This document shows positions 33,654-46,869 of a stretch of 64,000 nt of DNA, one piece after another; the stretch's first letter is position 1; every line of letters begins with the position of its first letter. The stretch lies in assembly GCA_036250225.1 (NCBI GenBank), contig JAPZLL010000038.1, positions 124,001 through 188,000 on the forward strand. Reading direction: 5' to 3'. The translations under genes were made by a program, and so were the position numbers. This DNA comes from Cercophora sp. LCS_1. Its lineage: Eukaryota; Ascomycota; Sordariomycetes; Sordariales; Lasiosphaeriaceae. Under the pieces are notes generated by a model. The model had not been told where the DNA came from, did no database searches, and saw only the letters and a list, made by a program, of their open reading frames with translations.

Positions 33654-35756
33654 ATGTCGCCTCCAACCGAGCTACGATGGGCGATCCTCTTGTGTTTGTT
33701 GACACAGGTTACGGCGTTCTACATCCCAGGATGGTCCATCAAATCATACATCAAATCCGAGCCCATCCCCTTGCTCGTCAACAAAGTCTACTCCGACAAC
33801 ACTCAGCTCCAATATGCCTACTATTCGCTCCCTTTTGTGTGCCCGCCGAAACACCAGCACCACAGCGGTCTGCTATCCGGGCAGTCTATACCCCTAAATC
33901 TTGGCGAAGTCCTTCGGGGCGACCGAATCACTGTCTCCGATATCAACCTGTCCATGCAAGAAGATACCGATTGCGCGTTCCTCTGCACCCAGGCCGTCAC
34001 CCAATCCGAGCTCGATCGCGCCCGGGATATGGTTCGCGATGCGTATCTAGTCGAGTGGATTGTCGATAACCTCCCCGGCGCGACGAATTTCATCACGGCT
34101 GACGCGACCAAGAAATACTATGCTGCGGGATTCAAGCTTGGTTCTGTGGATTCTTCGTCGGGGCGGCCTCGATATTACATCAACAACCACCACACGGTGA
34201 TTATCCGCTACCGCAATGCGCCCGGTCGGGCTGGCGACAAGGGCGGGAAAGTCGTCGTTGGCTTTGAGGTGTACCCGAAGAGTGTTGGGAAGAGCACAAA
34301 ACGGAGGGAGGATGGATGCCCTGCCAACTTGGACGAAGTCGAAGGGGGCCTCGAGCTGAAAATGCCACTAGGCAACACAACAGATGGACAGGACGGGGCG
34401 GTGCTAGAAATCCCGTACTCGTACTCTGTCTTCTTTCGCGAGGACAAGAGCATCGAGTGGAACAGGAGGTGGGATTTGTATTTTGTCAACCAGGAGGAAG
34501 GACAGCGGATCCACTGGTTGGCGATTGCAAACTCCTTGATCATCTGTGGTCTGTTGACGGGGATTGTCTTGATGATATTGGCTCGGACGATCAGAGCAGA
34601 CATTAAAGGGTCGGCTGGAGAAGACGGTAAAACCAGAAAGAGGGCGCCAAAGGAGGGGATTGCCTCGCTTCTTGAGCAGGTTGGAGAGGTGGATGTTTCT
34701 GAGGGTGTTCTTGACGATGACGATGAGGCGCTAGAGGACACTACTGGCTGGAAGATGCTCCACGGTGATGTTTTCCGCACGCCAAAGAACGGACACATTC
34801 TAGCACCGCTGGTTGGATCAGGGATGCAACTTTTGTTCATGGCGATTGGCCTTGTCCTGCTGAGTGCGTTTGGGATTCTCAATCCTAGCTTCCGCGGTGG
34901 ATTCATCAGTTTTGCGGTTGGCTTGTTCATTTTCGCGGGCTTGTTCTCTGGCTACTTTTCATCCCGCGTGTTCAAGACTTTTGGAGGAAACGACTGGCGG
35001 CGAAATGCCGCAATCACAGCTCTCCTTTTCCCTGGCCTGCTATTCTCGGCAGTTTTCATCCTGAACCTGTTCGTCTGGGCGCAGGCTTCGAGTACGGCCA
35101 TCCCTTTTGGTACCCTCGTTGCTATAGTCGTCCTCTGGCTGTGCGTTCAAGTCCCGTTGGTCTATGTCGGATCATGGTACGGGTTTGAGAAGTCCAGCGA
35201 ATGGGAACATCCGACCAAAACGGGCAGTATCCCCAGACAAGTGCCACAGCAGGCATGGTACATCAGAGGCTGGAGGACGGCGTTGCTTGCAGGGCTAATA
35301 CCGTTTGCCGTCATTTTCATCGAGCTGTTATTCGTGTTCCATTCCGTCTACCAGGATAAGAGCGGATTTTATTACGTATTTGGATTTTTGGCAGTGGTTT
35401 TGACCATCTTGATGGTCACGATCGCCGAGGTCACGGTGGTCATGATTTATATCCAACTGTGCGCGGAAAATTACAACTGGTGGTGGCAGAGCTTCATGAT
35501 CGGAGGAGGCAGCGCGGTTTGGGTTTTTGCTTACTGCGGGTGGTATTACTTCATGAAACTGCACATCACGGGCTTCTTGAGCAGTCTGCTATTTTTCAGC
35601 TACAGCTTCATGGCCTGTTGTGTATATTTCTTATTGACAGGAACAGTTGGCTTCCTGACTGCTTATGCATTTGTTAGGAGGATTTATGGGTAGGTCTCGT
35701 TCCTTCCTCTGGCAGGACGTTACTAACATTGACGCAGAGCGATCAAGGCCGATTGA
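33654..35756 (+). CDS. EMP70: Transmembrane 9 superfamily protein (EMP70/TM9SF)
   Basis: Two exons (33654-35689 and 35738-35756) give 684 residues; the 48-base intron has a TTACTAAC branch site. A signal peptide (ELRWAILLCLLTQVTA) is followed by FYIPGWSIKSY, the usual mature start of this family. The large luminal domain runs to about residue 280 (LPFVCPP, GEVLRGDRI, WIVDNLPGA, NHHTVIIRYR). Nine hydrophobic segments follow, beginning at WLAIANSLIICGLLTGIVLMIL. The second exon encodes only AIKAD, completing a KxD C-terminus, the known COPI/Golgi-retention signal of TM9SF proteins. Yeast members act in endosome/Golgi membrane protein sorting, adhesion and copper balance. The ATG at 33654 (CACCATGTC) is preferred; a GTG 12 bases upstream is not a likely start. 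Confidence 0.94.
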
Positions 35757-36409
35757 GGTGGCGTGTGCCTGTTGCATTGATGGTTGGTCAAGCATCAAAA
35801 TTCGGCGTTTTGGGCGATAGCTTGGTCAAGATTAGCAGGCGTTGTGGCTGGCCGGTTTAGTGGTATTGGAAAAGCAGAAATATATGTCGCAGCAGAAATA
35901 ATACATGAGAAAGATCTATGTAATATCTTTGACGAACAACTCAATTCATGATGCTTCACCATCCTGACCGGGGAGGTGCTTGAACGTGTCGGTGCGGATG
36001 TCAGACGTCATCAGCCCTGTGGAGTTTAGTGTTGGCTGGGGCGCGGCTTCCCCGTGCTTGGCGTCAGTCAAAACCCAGGGCGACATTTCCCCGGCGACAT
36101 TGTCTCGATCCAACTCATGGGTCAGCTTTCCCCAGTCCTCGGCTGTTCATAGCCAACCACTGAGCTCCAAGGCTTGTTTTTTTGTGTCTCGAGGTGATAC
36201 ACATGATTTCAGGACAATAGATTCTCAACGTGCAGTTCCGCAGCCCAAGGGCGACCCCGCGGCCTCCCCGCCACTTTCCCAGCCCCGAGATGCATCTTGC
36301 GAGACCGGGACCGGCATTCCTTTGAGCCAAAACTCACGGCACCGACATCCCTCGATCACGGGGTTTCCTTGTCTGTTTCTGCTCGTGAATGCAATTTTGC
36401 TATTTCGAA
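35757..36409. other. Spacer between TM9SF and phosphoesterase genes
   Basis: About 650 bases holding the 3' UTR of the first and promoter of the second gene; no other frame looks coding. Confidence 0.5.
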
Positions 36410-37491
36410 ATGGGCCTTCTGACATTCCTTCGCCTCCGGCGCCGAGATGAGTGGGAGCCACTCACCGTTCTCGACCACATCCTCATCTCACCGCTGCAAT
36501 GGCTTGTCACTATGCTCTACCACATCATGCTTTTCCTTCGAGGTCGTCCTTTCAGCCCTCCTCCTGGAAGACCGCATATTCGCGTCGTCTGTGTGTCAGA
36601 TACGCACGACCGGATGCTACGGGTGCCCGACGGCGACCTGTTGATTCATGCCGGAGACTTGACGGATGATGGGACTGTGGAATCAATTCAGCGTCAAGTA
36701 GACTGGCTTGCGGACATGCCTCATCGCCATAAAATCGTCGTGTGTGGGAACCACGACAGTTGGTTTGATGACAGGTCGAGGAAGGCGGTGGACAGGAGAT
36801 CGGGGAAGAGTGTGAACTGGAAGGGAGTCAGGTATCTTCAGGGGGAGCTGGTGACTTTGAGCTTCAAAGGGGGTAGGAGGTTGAACATCTACGGTGCACC
36901 TGGCGTTCCGAAGTGCGGTGATGATACCAATGCGTGAGTTCAAAAGAGCTGTGATGTGGTAGAAACAGAGCTTTGCTGACGAATAAGCAGGTTCCAGTAC
37001 GACAGAGAGAAACACCCATGGCGTGGGAGAGTGCCGGAGGAGACCGATGTGTTGATCACGCACACGCCACCGGTATGTTCAACTTAAACTGAGAGGGTCG
37101 TTCCAAGCTGACCTATTCATAGCGCTTTCATCGTGACCTAAATCTAGGATGCGATGGCTTGTTGGAAGAGGTTTGGCGAGTGAAGCCGAAGTTACATGTC
37201 TTTGGCCATGTTCACTGGGGCCACGGCCGAGAGTCGGTTTTCTTCGACGAGTGTCAGAGGGCGTACGAGTCGTTGATGTCGAGAACGGGCAGGGGCCTGA
37301 TCTATGACCTGCTCCCAAGTTCTGCCTGGGTGGATGCACTCAGTGTTGCTTGGTACGGGTTCGTGAGTATTGTCTGGAAGTGGGTAATGCTCGGGCCGGG
37401 GTCCAATAATGGGGCGCTCATGGTCAACGCCGCCGTGATGTATGGCAACACGGGCCGTGTAAGGAATCCCGCTACCGTAGTAAAACTGTAG
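36410..37491 (+). CDS. Calcineurin-like metallophosphoesterase, membrane-anchored form
   Basis: Three exons (36410-36933, 36991-37072, 37123-37491) give 324 residues; the introns are 57 and 50 bases. The metal-binding motifs are all present in order: VSDTHDR, HAGDLTDDG, CGNHD, THTPP and GHVHWGHG. They mark the family of two-metal phosphodiesterases/phosphatases related to MPPED and UPF0046 proteins. The first 45 residues contain a hydrophobic stretch (ILISPLQWLVTMLYHIMLF) that probably anchors the protein in a membrane. The ATG at 36410 has the better context (GAAATGG); the one at 36389 would add seven residues. The splice THTPP/RFHRDLNLGCDGL restores a motif common in fungal homologues. The substrate is unknown. 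Confidence 0.9.
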
Positions 37492-37844
37492 AATCATCCA
37501 GCGGCTTTGGCACGGTGAGCCGGATGACCAATTTCGAGAAGCAAGTAACGAAGTGGACTAGGGGGAATGGCGCCAATGGTGTTCTTGAACCACCAGGCAG
37601 CAATTGCTAAACTGGCAACCGGCATCTAACATACGATTTTCTGGCTGGCTGTTGTGGGTATTTTTCTGCCTAGACTTGCTGGCCGCCCTTGATCGCTCTG
37701 GTTACCGTATTTATCGATGTTGGGACCCCCTTTTCCCGCCACTGCTTGGTTTTGGCCCAAATATCGACGCCCCACTTCGGACCTCAACTCACAATTCACA
37801 CTTCACAACGAGCACAACAACGGCTGCAAATATCATCGCCAGCC
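37492..37844. other. Short spacer before tubulin cofactor D
   Basis: 353 bases that separate the phosphoesterase stop from the TBCD start. The final 80 bases are rich in CAA/ACA, a common yeast-like and fungal leader composition. Confidence 0.5.
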
Positions 37845-40800
37845 ATGGATGCACCCGAAGAGGATCTGGATATTAAACTGCAAAAGATTTCCGGAGATCT
37901 CATTGCAGAGTTCGACAAGAGCTTGCCCTCACTGTTACGGAAGTCAGACGGGTCAGGCGGCACCGTGGTCCGGTCGCGCGTGCGAACTCGGGAAACCGAC
38001 CGACTTATTTCATCTTTCCTCGATCCTTTTCAGGAACTTCCGCAACTGTTGGACCCCAGTCTACCAAAATGGCTGCCTCAGCTAGGCGACGCATTTCTCG
38101 AATACCACCACCAGCAAAACCGTGGCCTCCGTCGTGCTCTCCTGTCGACCCGCTCCGACCTACTCACGCCCTTGCCAACGGCCATCTGCCGCCTGCTCTA
38201 CACCTTTTGCAAAGTACGCGGCGAAAAGGTCACTGTGCGATTTCTCAGCAACGAAACGCGCCATTTGGAGCCCTTGCTTTCGGCCCTGGAGGAGGCTGAG
38301 CGTCGCCCTGAATCCCAGCTCCAATGGTCGTGGGAGGAGCGGTACATCGTGTTGTTGTGGTTGTCACACTTGATGTTTGCGCCCTTCGACCTGTCTACCA
38401 TCTCATCAACCGACGCCGAGGATGACGAGGGCCTGCCGGTCATCCAGGGCTTTAGCTGGCCAAGCGATGGAAAACTCCCGGGCATTGCTGTTCGCATCCT
38501 GCCACTGGCTATCAAGTATCTTGCGGTGCCTGGAAAGGAGCGCGATGCCGCCAAGGCGCTTCTGGTTCGCATTTCTATGCGCAAGGACATGCAACAACTC
38601 GGGGTTCTTGACGCCTTGATAAAGTGGTCGGTGGCCGCTCTGCAGGTGTCTGAGACCGAAAACACAACCCCCTACTACCACATTGGTGTTCTTTCCTTCA
38701 TTGCCGGTGTCCTTTCCTCCTCGGCCTCCACGTCTGACATGGACAGCTATCTCTCAACCCTTTTCGACACTGTTCACCAAGCAACCACCTCGTCAACCAC
38801 GATCCCCTCATCCGCTCTTGCCCGGAAAACCACCATCAAGGTCATCCGCTCCATCGCCATCCTTTTGCTCCGGAACCCCTCCCCTTCGGATTCTGCCACC
38901 GCCACCATTGAGGAAACCATATCCTTCCTCCTTGAATCCCTTTCTGACAACGACACGCCCGTCCGTCTAGCTGCCTCAAAGGCGCTATCAGTCATCACCC
39001 TCCAGCTTCCCCCCGACATGGCCTCCCAAGTCGTCGAAGCTGTGCTAGACTCGCTTTCCGCCAACATCCTCCGCACCCCCTTCGGTTGCCGCGACCTCTC
39101 CGCCGTCAATCCCCTCGAATGGCACGGCCTCACTCTCACGCTCTCCCACTTGCTCTACCGCCGCTCACCACCTCCGTCCGACCTCCTAGCTATTGTCTCC
39201 TCTCTCCTCACAGCGCTCGCTTTTGAGCGTCGTTCTCCTTCGGGCACATCAACCGGTACCAACGTCCGCGACGCCGCCTGCTTCGGAATCTGGGCTCTCG
39301 CAAGACGGTACACCACCAAGGAACTCCTCGCTGTGCAACAAGGGACGTCTATTCTCCAGACCCTGGCAACCGAGCTGATTGTATCGGCTTGTCTCGACCC
39401 GGCGGGGAACATCCGTCGGGGTTCCTCTGCTGCTCTCCAGGAGTTGATTGGGCGTCACCCGGACATGGTCGAAAAGGGTATTTGGGTTGTGCAAACGGTG
39501 GACTACCATGCCGTTGCGCTGAGATCCCGCGCCTTGAGAGAGGTTGCGCTCGCAGCAACGAGATTGGCCCCGCGGTACGGCGAAGCCATTCTCGATGCGC
39601 TGCTCGGATGGAGAGGTGTAGGAGATGTTGACGCTCAATCACGTCGGGCAGCGGGACAAAGCTTTGGCAGCATCGCGGCTGAGCTTGCGGGTGATAGTGT
39701 GATAAAATTGAAGGAAAGCGCTTCGTTTGTGTTGGGCAAGACCAAGGGGCTACAAACGCGGCAGGCTGAGGAACGGCATGGGCTGTGGCTGAGCTTTGCC
39801 GCGCTGCTAGATGAGCTACCTGGTGTTGTGGAAAAGGGGGGTCAGAGTGGGTTGGACGATTTTGTCAAAGTTGGCGTTGAAGGACTGCAGGGTATCATGG
39901 AGGACTGCCAGGGCAAGACATTCCGGAAGCCTGAGCTCATTGCTGAGGCGGCGAGTATGCTGATCATTTCTGCATTCCCATTATTACAAGCCGCCACCTT
40001 GGGCACTGGCGACGTATTCCGGGAGGGCACTGTCACTCGCCTCCTTTCTGGTCCGGCTTTGTTGACCAAGACTGGCGCAGAGATCTCCCTGCTTGCGGAG
40101 GCACTCGGAACGGGACCGGACTCGCTTGAGAAGGTTGCTGGGCTGATCAAAGCCAACGTGCACAGTTTCCTCTTTCGACCCGAGGAAGAGGTCATCCCTC
40201 CCGCCTCGGAGGCCGGCCTTGTTTTACTCATCTTCTGCGGCAAGGCTGAGCGGGAGCGGATTATACGGGAGTGGTCCGAAGCGGTTCGGCATCGGCCGTC
40301 TGGACGCGCTAGCACAGCGGGCGGTTTCTTTTCAGCCCTGGTCATATCATACTCGATTATCTCTACGCTGGACCTGGGTGAGGAGGATAGGGCACTGATC
40401 TGCGATGCTATCCTTGAGCGGTGGGCCACGGACAAGGACACTGATACCAGGGTGCTGATGCTGCGCAGTCTTACGGGCAGCGAGCTCCTGGAGCAGAATG
40501 TCCCCGTCTTTTTGCGACTGGTGGCCGAAGGCCTGGACGACTATACAACTAATGCTCGAGGAGACGTTGGCTCGCTGGTCCGGTTCCGAGCGGTGAAGGC
40601 TACCAAGGCGTTGTGGGAGAGGCTCAAAGACAGGGAAGAGGATAAGAGCACACTATCAATGGTGGTTTCGGAGCTCTTTCTACGCATCCTGCGGCTTTCG
40701 GCCGAGAAGCTGGATCGGGTCAGGGCCGAAGCGCAGACGGCGATGGCGGCGGCGCTGGCTCCGAGGTGAGTTCTCTTCTTTGGCCCTTGTTCGTATCGTC

Positions 40801-41610
40801 TTTTTCTGGGATGTGCCGCTGATCAGCATTGAACAACTCATCAGCCATGCCGCCACATTGCGCACGTCGACCTTCTCGTCCAGGCGATACTTTGGCTTCC
40901 TGCTGGAATTACTGGGGGCGCGGCAGGGCCGGCTGCACCCCGCCATGGCCGAGGCGGTCAGCACCGGAGAGGGGAAAGAGGGGTTGTTAGAGGAGCAGTG
41001 GATGGACGAGCTCATGGCAGGGTTTGTATCGTCAGCCGACACTGGCAACGAAGACCTGGTCATTGCAACGCGAGCGGCATTGTGCGACTTTTGCGAGCAA
41101 TCGGATGCCAACAACAACGCCGTATGCACATCGCTGGCCCGCAACCTGAAGCGCTTCCAGGGCCAGGACAGGGTGCTGGTGCCGACGCTCGAGGTGATCG
41201 CTTTCCTCTTCCACGTGGCGGTCTTCGGCCGTTGCGTAAACGTCGACTGCAAGAATCTCTGCTTGCAGGTGCAAAAGGCAGGCTACAAGACAGGCAATGT
41301 CCGCAAGCTGGAAGCCTGTGTCAGGGTTTACGGCGCGGTTGCGGCCTTGGACCAGGATGGTGGCAGCGCGGGAACAACATCCGGGGACCGCCGAAAGAAA
41401 AGCGAAGGCGCCGTCGAGGCGAGGAAGAGGCTCGGCGCTCTCATGTTCCACCCTTGGCCACGCATCAGGAGCCTGGTCGTCGACGAGCTGTGGGGATTCG
41501 CCATTACGCGAAGTCATGAACCAGTTGCCGAGAAGCTCAAAGGCGTCGACTGGGGCACGGCTGGCAAGCCGGCCGTCAAAGAACTGATCGGAGCGCTTAC
41601 GTTGGATTAG
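37845..41610 (+). CDS. TBCD: Tubulin-folding cofactor D (TBCD/Alp1/Cin1)
   Basis: Two exons (37845-40765 and 40845-41610) give 1228 residues. Cofactor D captures beta-tubulin and acts with cofactors C and E to assemble the alpha/beta dimer in the cytosol. The sequence is alpha-helical HEAT-repeat-like throughout. The segment YIVLLWLSHLMFAPFDLSTI near residues 165-185 is the best-known TBCD signature, followed by the armadillo-like region (PVRLAASKALSVITLQLP, NIRRGSSAALQELIGRHPD) and the conserved C-terminal cofactor D domain with PWPRIRSLVVDELWG near the end. The start has a strong context (GCCATGG). The intron at 40766-40844 can use two acceptors, 18 bases apart and in the same frame; I chose the distal one. 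Length agrees with animal TBCD (about 1190). Confidence 0.92.
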
Positions 41611-44600
41611 ATCCCCTCTAGATTTTGGCTTCTGGTCAGACCGCTTCTTCGCGCATTGTGCTCGTTTCCCTCGCAAGATGTGGTTCAAATTGTGGCCTGA
41701 CACTGTGCGTGGCATGCCAATGGCGAGCAGGAGAGCTGCTTTGCACACTGTGTTTGAACAAACGGGCGCGGGGCTAGATCCGAGCCAATGATACTGGTCC
41801 GGAGGGGATACTAGCACGGATGTTTTCCACAGGACTTGGCAAAGAGATGGGATGAGAGTGCGAGGTAAACAAGCCAAGCACGAGTAGGGGACGTCTCCAA
41901 GCTTCCGAGAGGACTGGATTTAGGTCCTTGCACGAGCCGTGCGGATCGAAGAAACGACTCCAGATGATGATTTGTTACATGACGAGTTGATGGACTGGCA
42001 AGTGGTTAGGCATTCACTGTTGTTATATTCGGTACTTGCACAGAAGCGTTTGTATTTTGTAAAGTTCAACCCGGGATTACATAGTAAGACGTTGAAGGCA
42101 TGCAACCTGGGGTAATGTCAAGTTTACTGCGAGTGCCCCCTCTTCGACTGGAAGGTCTCAGAAGTGGGGGGGGGGAAACGCAGGCAGGGCTTGCACGGCT
42201 TGAGTTAGGCGAAAATATCTGGTCCACCCGGATCCGTCCCGGACGGGCGCGGCGCTGCGACTAGCCACCTTTTGCCCGCCGCCAAGACCTGCCCGAGTCG
42301 CTCCTAGTTACCCTTTTCGAAGCGCCTGCATCGGTTTGACGCAGAAAATGCACAGCACTTTCGTTTCGAGGTGGTTGGTCGACAGCTCTCGACAGGCGGG
42401 GAACAGCCAGAATACGGAATCCTCCGCACCGCAACTGCGATCTCGATCCTCCAATCCAATGACGACAAAAGTTTTGCGCGAATCCGATGCCAAACAGCAA
42501 TGACGCTCGAGTTCTTGGCCCCGTGCTGCGGGAGGATGAGAGCGAGCTCAGCAATGTGTGCGTGGCTCCCCATGTCCGGTTATCGTCAATAGAACGAAGG
42601 CATGTAGGGCTTCGACCAACGTTGCAACGCAAGATGTGAATGCGAGATTGCGCGTCCATGCGGCCCCCTGGTGGATGCCCGCTGATGGACGTCACCAGCC
42701 TTGATGCGGCTGAGAGGACCAACCGGAAGAGACTTGTTGTTTGTCTTGTCAGCCTCAATCGACAAGAAGTTTTGTGGAAGTTTCTCCGATGTCATGGATT
42801 GTCCCAGAGTATGAATACATTCCCTGCTTCCCGCTTCACCCTGCCGAGCCGAGCCGGGAGTCAAGGCCGCGTTCGTGCGCCCTGTTGGCTGCGGCGTTTG
42901 CTGGGGGCGTTGCGTTACAACGCCGCGATATCTCGGACTCCAGATTATTGAATGAGCAAAACGAGATCGGATGTCTGTACCCACTTGTCATTGAGCCACC
43001 CTCCCACGTGTCGAGCCTTACGGCAGATTTGAGTGCCGTGGCCGAGGCCCTTCAACCGAGAGAATTGAAGGAGCACAGGCCATATAATTCAGCAAACGCC
43101 TCAGATCAGATCCTGTGTGCGGATATTTGCACCAGGAATCCCGCGTCACAACTCCCGTGTTGCAGCCGGTTGCCAAGAGATCGGAACCAAGACTTGGACC
43201 GGAAGTCAGTTGACTTTCGTCGTCAGACGGGGCAACAGTTCACTCGAACATCAGCGGCTCCTAACACACGAGCAATATGGAAGAACAGAGGGCTGCGTCT
43301 CCAAACAGGCGCCCACGGGTACCTTGATGCCGAGGTTGGGGGCCGCCGGGCTCCCGTCGTTGCAGGCTGGCGAGGACATCAAACTCTGCCCGATGTAGAT
43401 TCCCAGCCCTCTTAGGTGTGAGCTTGGGGGTCAGCCAATCTTTTTACACCACACATTCACTCATCAAGCCTCTCATCGATCAAGGGAGAATCAGCAGATG
43501 ATGTGCATGAGCCAACGGAACAGTGCTGGCGAGGTTCCGCGGTCGCATGAAGGGTGCGGAAGCGCCCGTTTTCTCCTTGTCTGTGCTGTTGCAGTGTGGC
43601 AAGCCATGACACAGCAATGAGGGTGAAAGGGGCCATCGCGATCTGATATAGGCACGAGAAGAAAGATGCTCGCTGTGGGGCAAGCCGAACGCGCGCATAG
43701 CCGCCAGCCGTTGACCGTTGTTTATCCGGCTCATAGCACAGGTACGAATACGTCAACCGCAGTCGTTGATTTTCGTCTCGAGATGGACCGCCTTGAGCTT
43801 CTGATACCAAGCGATCTTTTGCCCTTGAGAGAAGCAACGCAAACAGGCAATCCACAGGCTCACAATGGCGGGATTATGCCAAAGTGTGACCGAGAATGCC
43901 CCGTTCGGCAAATATTTCTTTGACTTGAAGATACAGCTCCTCAGAACGAGACAACCAGGTTTAGCGGCTTTGAAATTGGCGAGGAGCCACACCTCGCATG
44001 TCGTAACCGCCAGGAATGCAGGTGACGCGAGAAACGGATGGTCCTGAAGGCCAGCGTTGTTGAGTTGCGGTGTGGGCGGAAAGTGTGTGTCTGGGACGGT
44101 TGGTGGTGTCCAAATTCCCTCGGCTACTGCTGGTGGCCAAGATCGACCAACAGAAGCGAGAGAGCACCCTCGTCTTTGTGGAGCCGGGAGCGCCCAGGAA
44201 GGGAACTACTCTGTGTGACTTCGACTTGAATCGATCGGGCGATTGGAGACGGCGTTTCTTGCATCAACGGATGTTGGGCCGGACAGAAGAAAACGAAACC
44301 GGTCTTTCTGGCTTGCTCCTTGTTTCATCGGCTGCGGGACCCGAACGGTGGTCGACTCTTCTACACCCTTTTCGCCTGCCGAAGAGGTCGTCGCCGACGA
44401 CCAGCAAGGCATAGTTGGTTGACCAATGTCGGAAGGCATTGAGCAAGGCAGAGGATGCAATGTCGCAGTAACTATGGGGACCGTTGCTTTGCTGACATTT
44501 GCATGGTCAAACCCTTCCTGTGACCCAACCACGACCAGTGCTCGTGCCCTGACAAGTAAAAGTGAAAATGGTCTTGCCTCGCATCCTGCACTGCATCGTA

Positions 44601-46869
44601 GGACCGCACCACCTCGCAGATTGGCATTCTCTGAGCGGGGTTGCCTGCTTAGAGCCATGCGCCGCCAACGACCTTGCAACCATCATCACGTCCAGTCTGC
44701 ACATCGGTATTCAATGTCTCGATGTGGCTCTCGGTCTACATATTAGTCAGTGCGTTTCAATACTACCATCACACAGCGTCCCATTTCCGTCGCATGCGGG
44801 AGAATCGTCCGCTCGAGTGCGTTGCGAAGGAGCTCAGCTGAGGCAACCTGGACAGCTGTGAGGGTCTACATGCATGTTTGGTTGGAAATTTGCAACGCAT
44901 TCGCTGCGACTCGTCCAGGCTCTTGATTCCCGCTTGCTGCATCTTACTGGACTTTCAATTCACCCGAAGCTTTGCCTTCTTACCACGTCATCTGGCTGTT
45001 TCGTATGACTAGGTCGGGCGAAACGGTCGACCTGCTGCTGTATATGGCGGTGTGTCCTCTATTTGCAGCAAGAAAAGGAATGGGAGGGGTGTCCGGGTTT
45101 CTTTTCTTGACATAAAATCTTGGTCGAGGTCTCTACAACTTGGTTAGTGTAACGGGAGAAAAGGGAACTTTGAGCGCATATGAATATTGCTAATATAATT
45201 GATACCTCTGGCCTTGTGGGGTTTTGAAGAAGGTTGTATACGGGTCGTCATCGAGCAGCTATTTTCGTCGTCCGCTCCAAACGTTGGGCGGGGTGGGTAG
45301 CCGACAATTCTGAGGAGCAATATCCAGGAGCTTCAGGATGCAACTTCCCCCATCAGGGACGGGAGGGAGTGGGGTGGCCATTCCCCAACTGCAGATGGCA
45401 GGCCAAACAACTCGACACCACTTTCGCACCTTCCCGCAGCGGCTGGGGTTCAGTTGCCTGACCCCCGCCCACTGCCCGTTGCAATTGCTGCAACTGGTGA
45501 TTGATCCTTGACAACCCGCGTGTGGCGAGCCCTTGTCAAACGCACGGGTCGATTCGCGCCCGCACCTCCTCCTCCGCTCTTTTCGAGGAACAGGAGCCCG
45601 TGGCCGCTCACTCAGCTTGGTATTTCCTCGGCTCCCCGAAGCAAATGCGACTGAAACACGGAAATCTGCAGCAGTTGTGGTTATCCTGCAACGCCCGACG
45701 CCCAAATGGCATCAAGACAGCCTGTCATTAGGACGCCGGCCATAGACAGCGTGCGGGCTCGTCCTAGAGTATCTCATGCTCTCTGCGGACTGACCGTGAT
45801 CGACAGCTCGAGGTGCAGGACTAGGGCTGGCAGTCAATAGGATTCCTGCCTGCCTTTCCGCCCCCGCTTCTGTTGCTCTGGTCTGTCTGTCAGTCATCAT
45901 CTTCACTTTGGGCTGAGGTTGCCAGTGCCAGTCCATCTCTGTTTGCACTGTATGCGTCGAATGCCAATGTACATAGTGCATCGACCATGAGGGTTGAGAG
46001 CGACCGTCGCAACTTGATGACAGGTTGAAGCCTGGTGTTGGCATGGACAATCTTCACACGGGATTCTCTTCTGCTTCTTTCGCCTTGAACGTCGCTTTTG
46101 TGGTGGACTGACTGATTGACCCCTGGAAGAAACACAGCTCCAATCCGCTGCCTAGGGGGTGCGGTGCGGTTGTGCGGATCAAACTCACCCACACGCTCTG
46201 TGCGCATTTGCCCGCACTTGATCAATTAATCAATCGACCTATCCCACGCCCAGCAACGGCGCCACAGACCCTGCACCGGCCCTGTCCCGCAAGGGAAAGG
46301 CTGCCGCCGCCGGCCACCCACTGGAGTCCCTCGCAGCAGCAGCGCAGCAAACTTGGTACAAAGAAACCACTCCCCCAAAACCCTTCCTTCTCGCGACCCA
46401 TTCCTGACCACGGTAATCACGGCCGCAAAATCGCCCTCCCGATGCGTCGCAGGCAGCAATAACAACAGCCGCATACCACCACGGTAACAGTAAATCAAAA
46501 CAGTGACGAGCTGGTCCGTTTTTGCCCTTTCCATCAATCGATGAACTCGAAACTAGCAATTCGTCTCATCTTCCGACCATGACCGCGGCGCTCTGAACCT
46601 CGCTCAACGTCGCCGCCCGACCGACCGAACCCCCATCACGCATCCACACCCTCAATTCTTCCATCTTGATTCTTCCCGACGGTGACGTATTTAGTCACTG
46701 ACACTGGGAGGCCGAGAACCACGGCTGTGCACTTTCCCGTTGCCCAAACGGTCACTGAAAGTCGTCGCGTTAGGTGCGAAGCCGACCTAGCGACGCACGA
46801 GGATAATCACCCAAAACGGCGACATCACGTAGGACGACCGTGCTCGGCGGAGACGAGCCAGATCTCGCC
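41611..46869. other. Gene-poor stretch of 5.3 kb
   Basis: No convincing gene. The longest frame (42741-43415 plus, 224 codons) has a signal-peptide-like internal stretch (SCALLAAAFAGGVAL) without a proper start, and an overlapping frame ends in LQAGEDIKLCPM; this might be the relic of a small secreted protein. A G10 run is at 42166-42175. The last 600 bases are C-rich and probably the leader of the gene at 46870. Confidence 0.4.

Noticed and set aside
37689..37844. An upstream extension of the TBCD frame
   Set aside because: It is open by chance; the ATG at 37845 has a strong context and gives the expected N-terminus.
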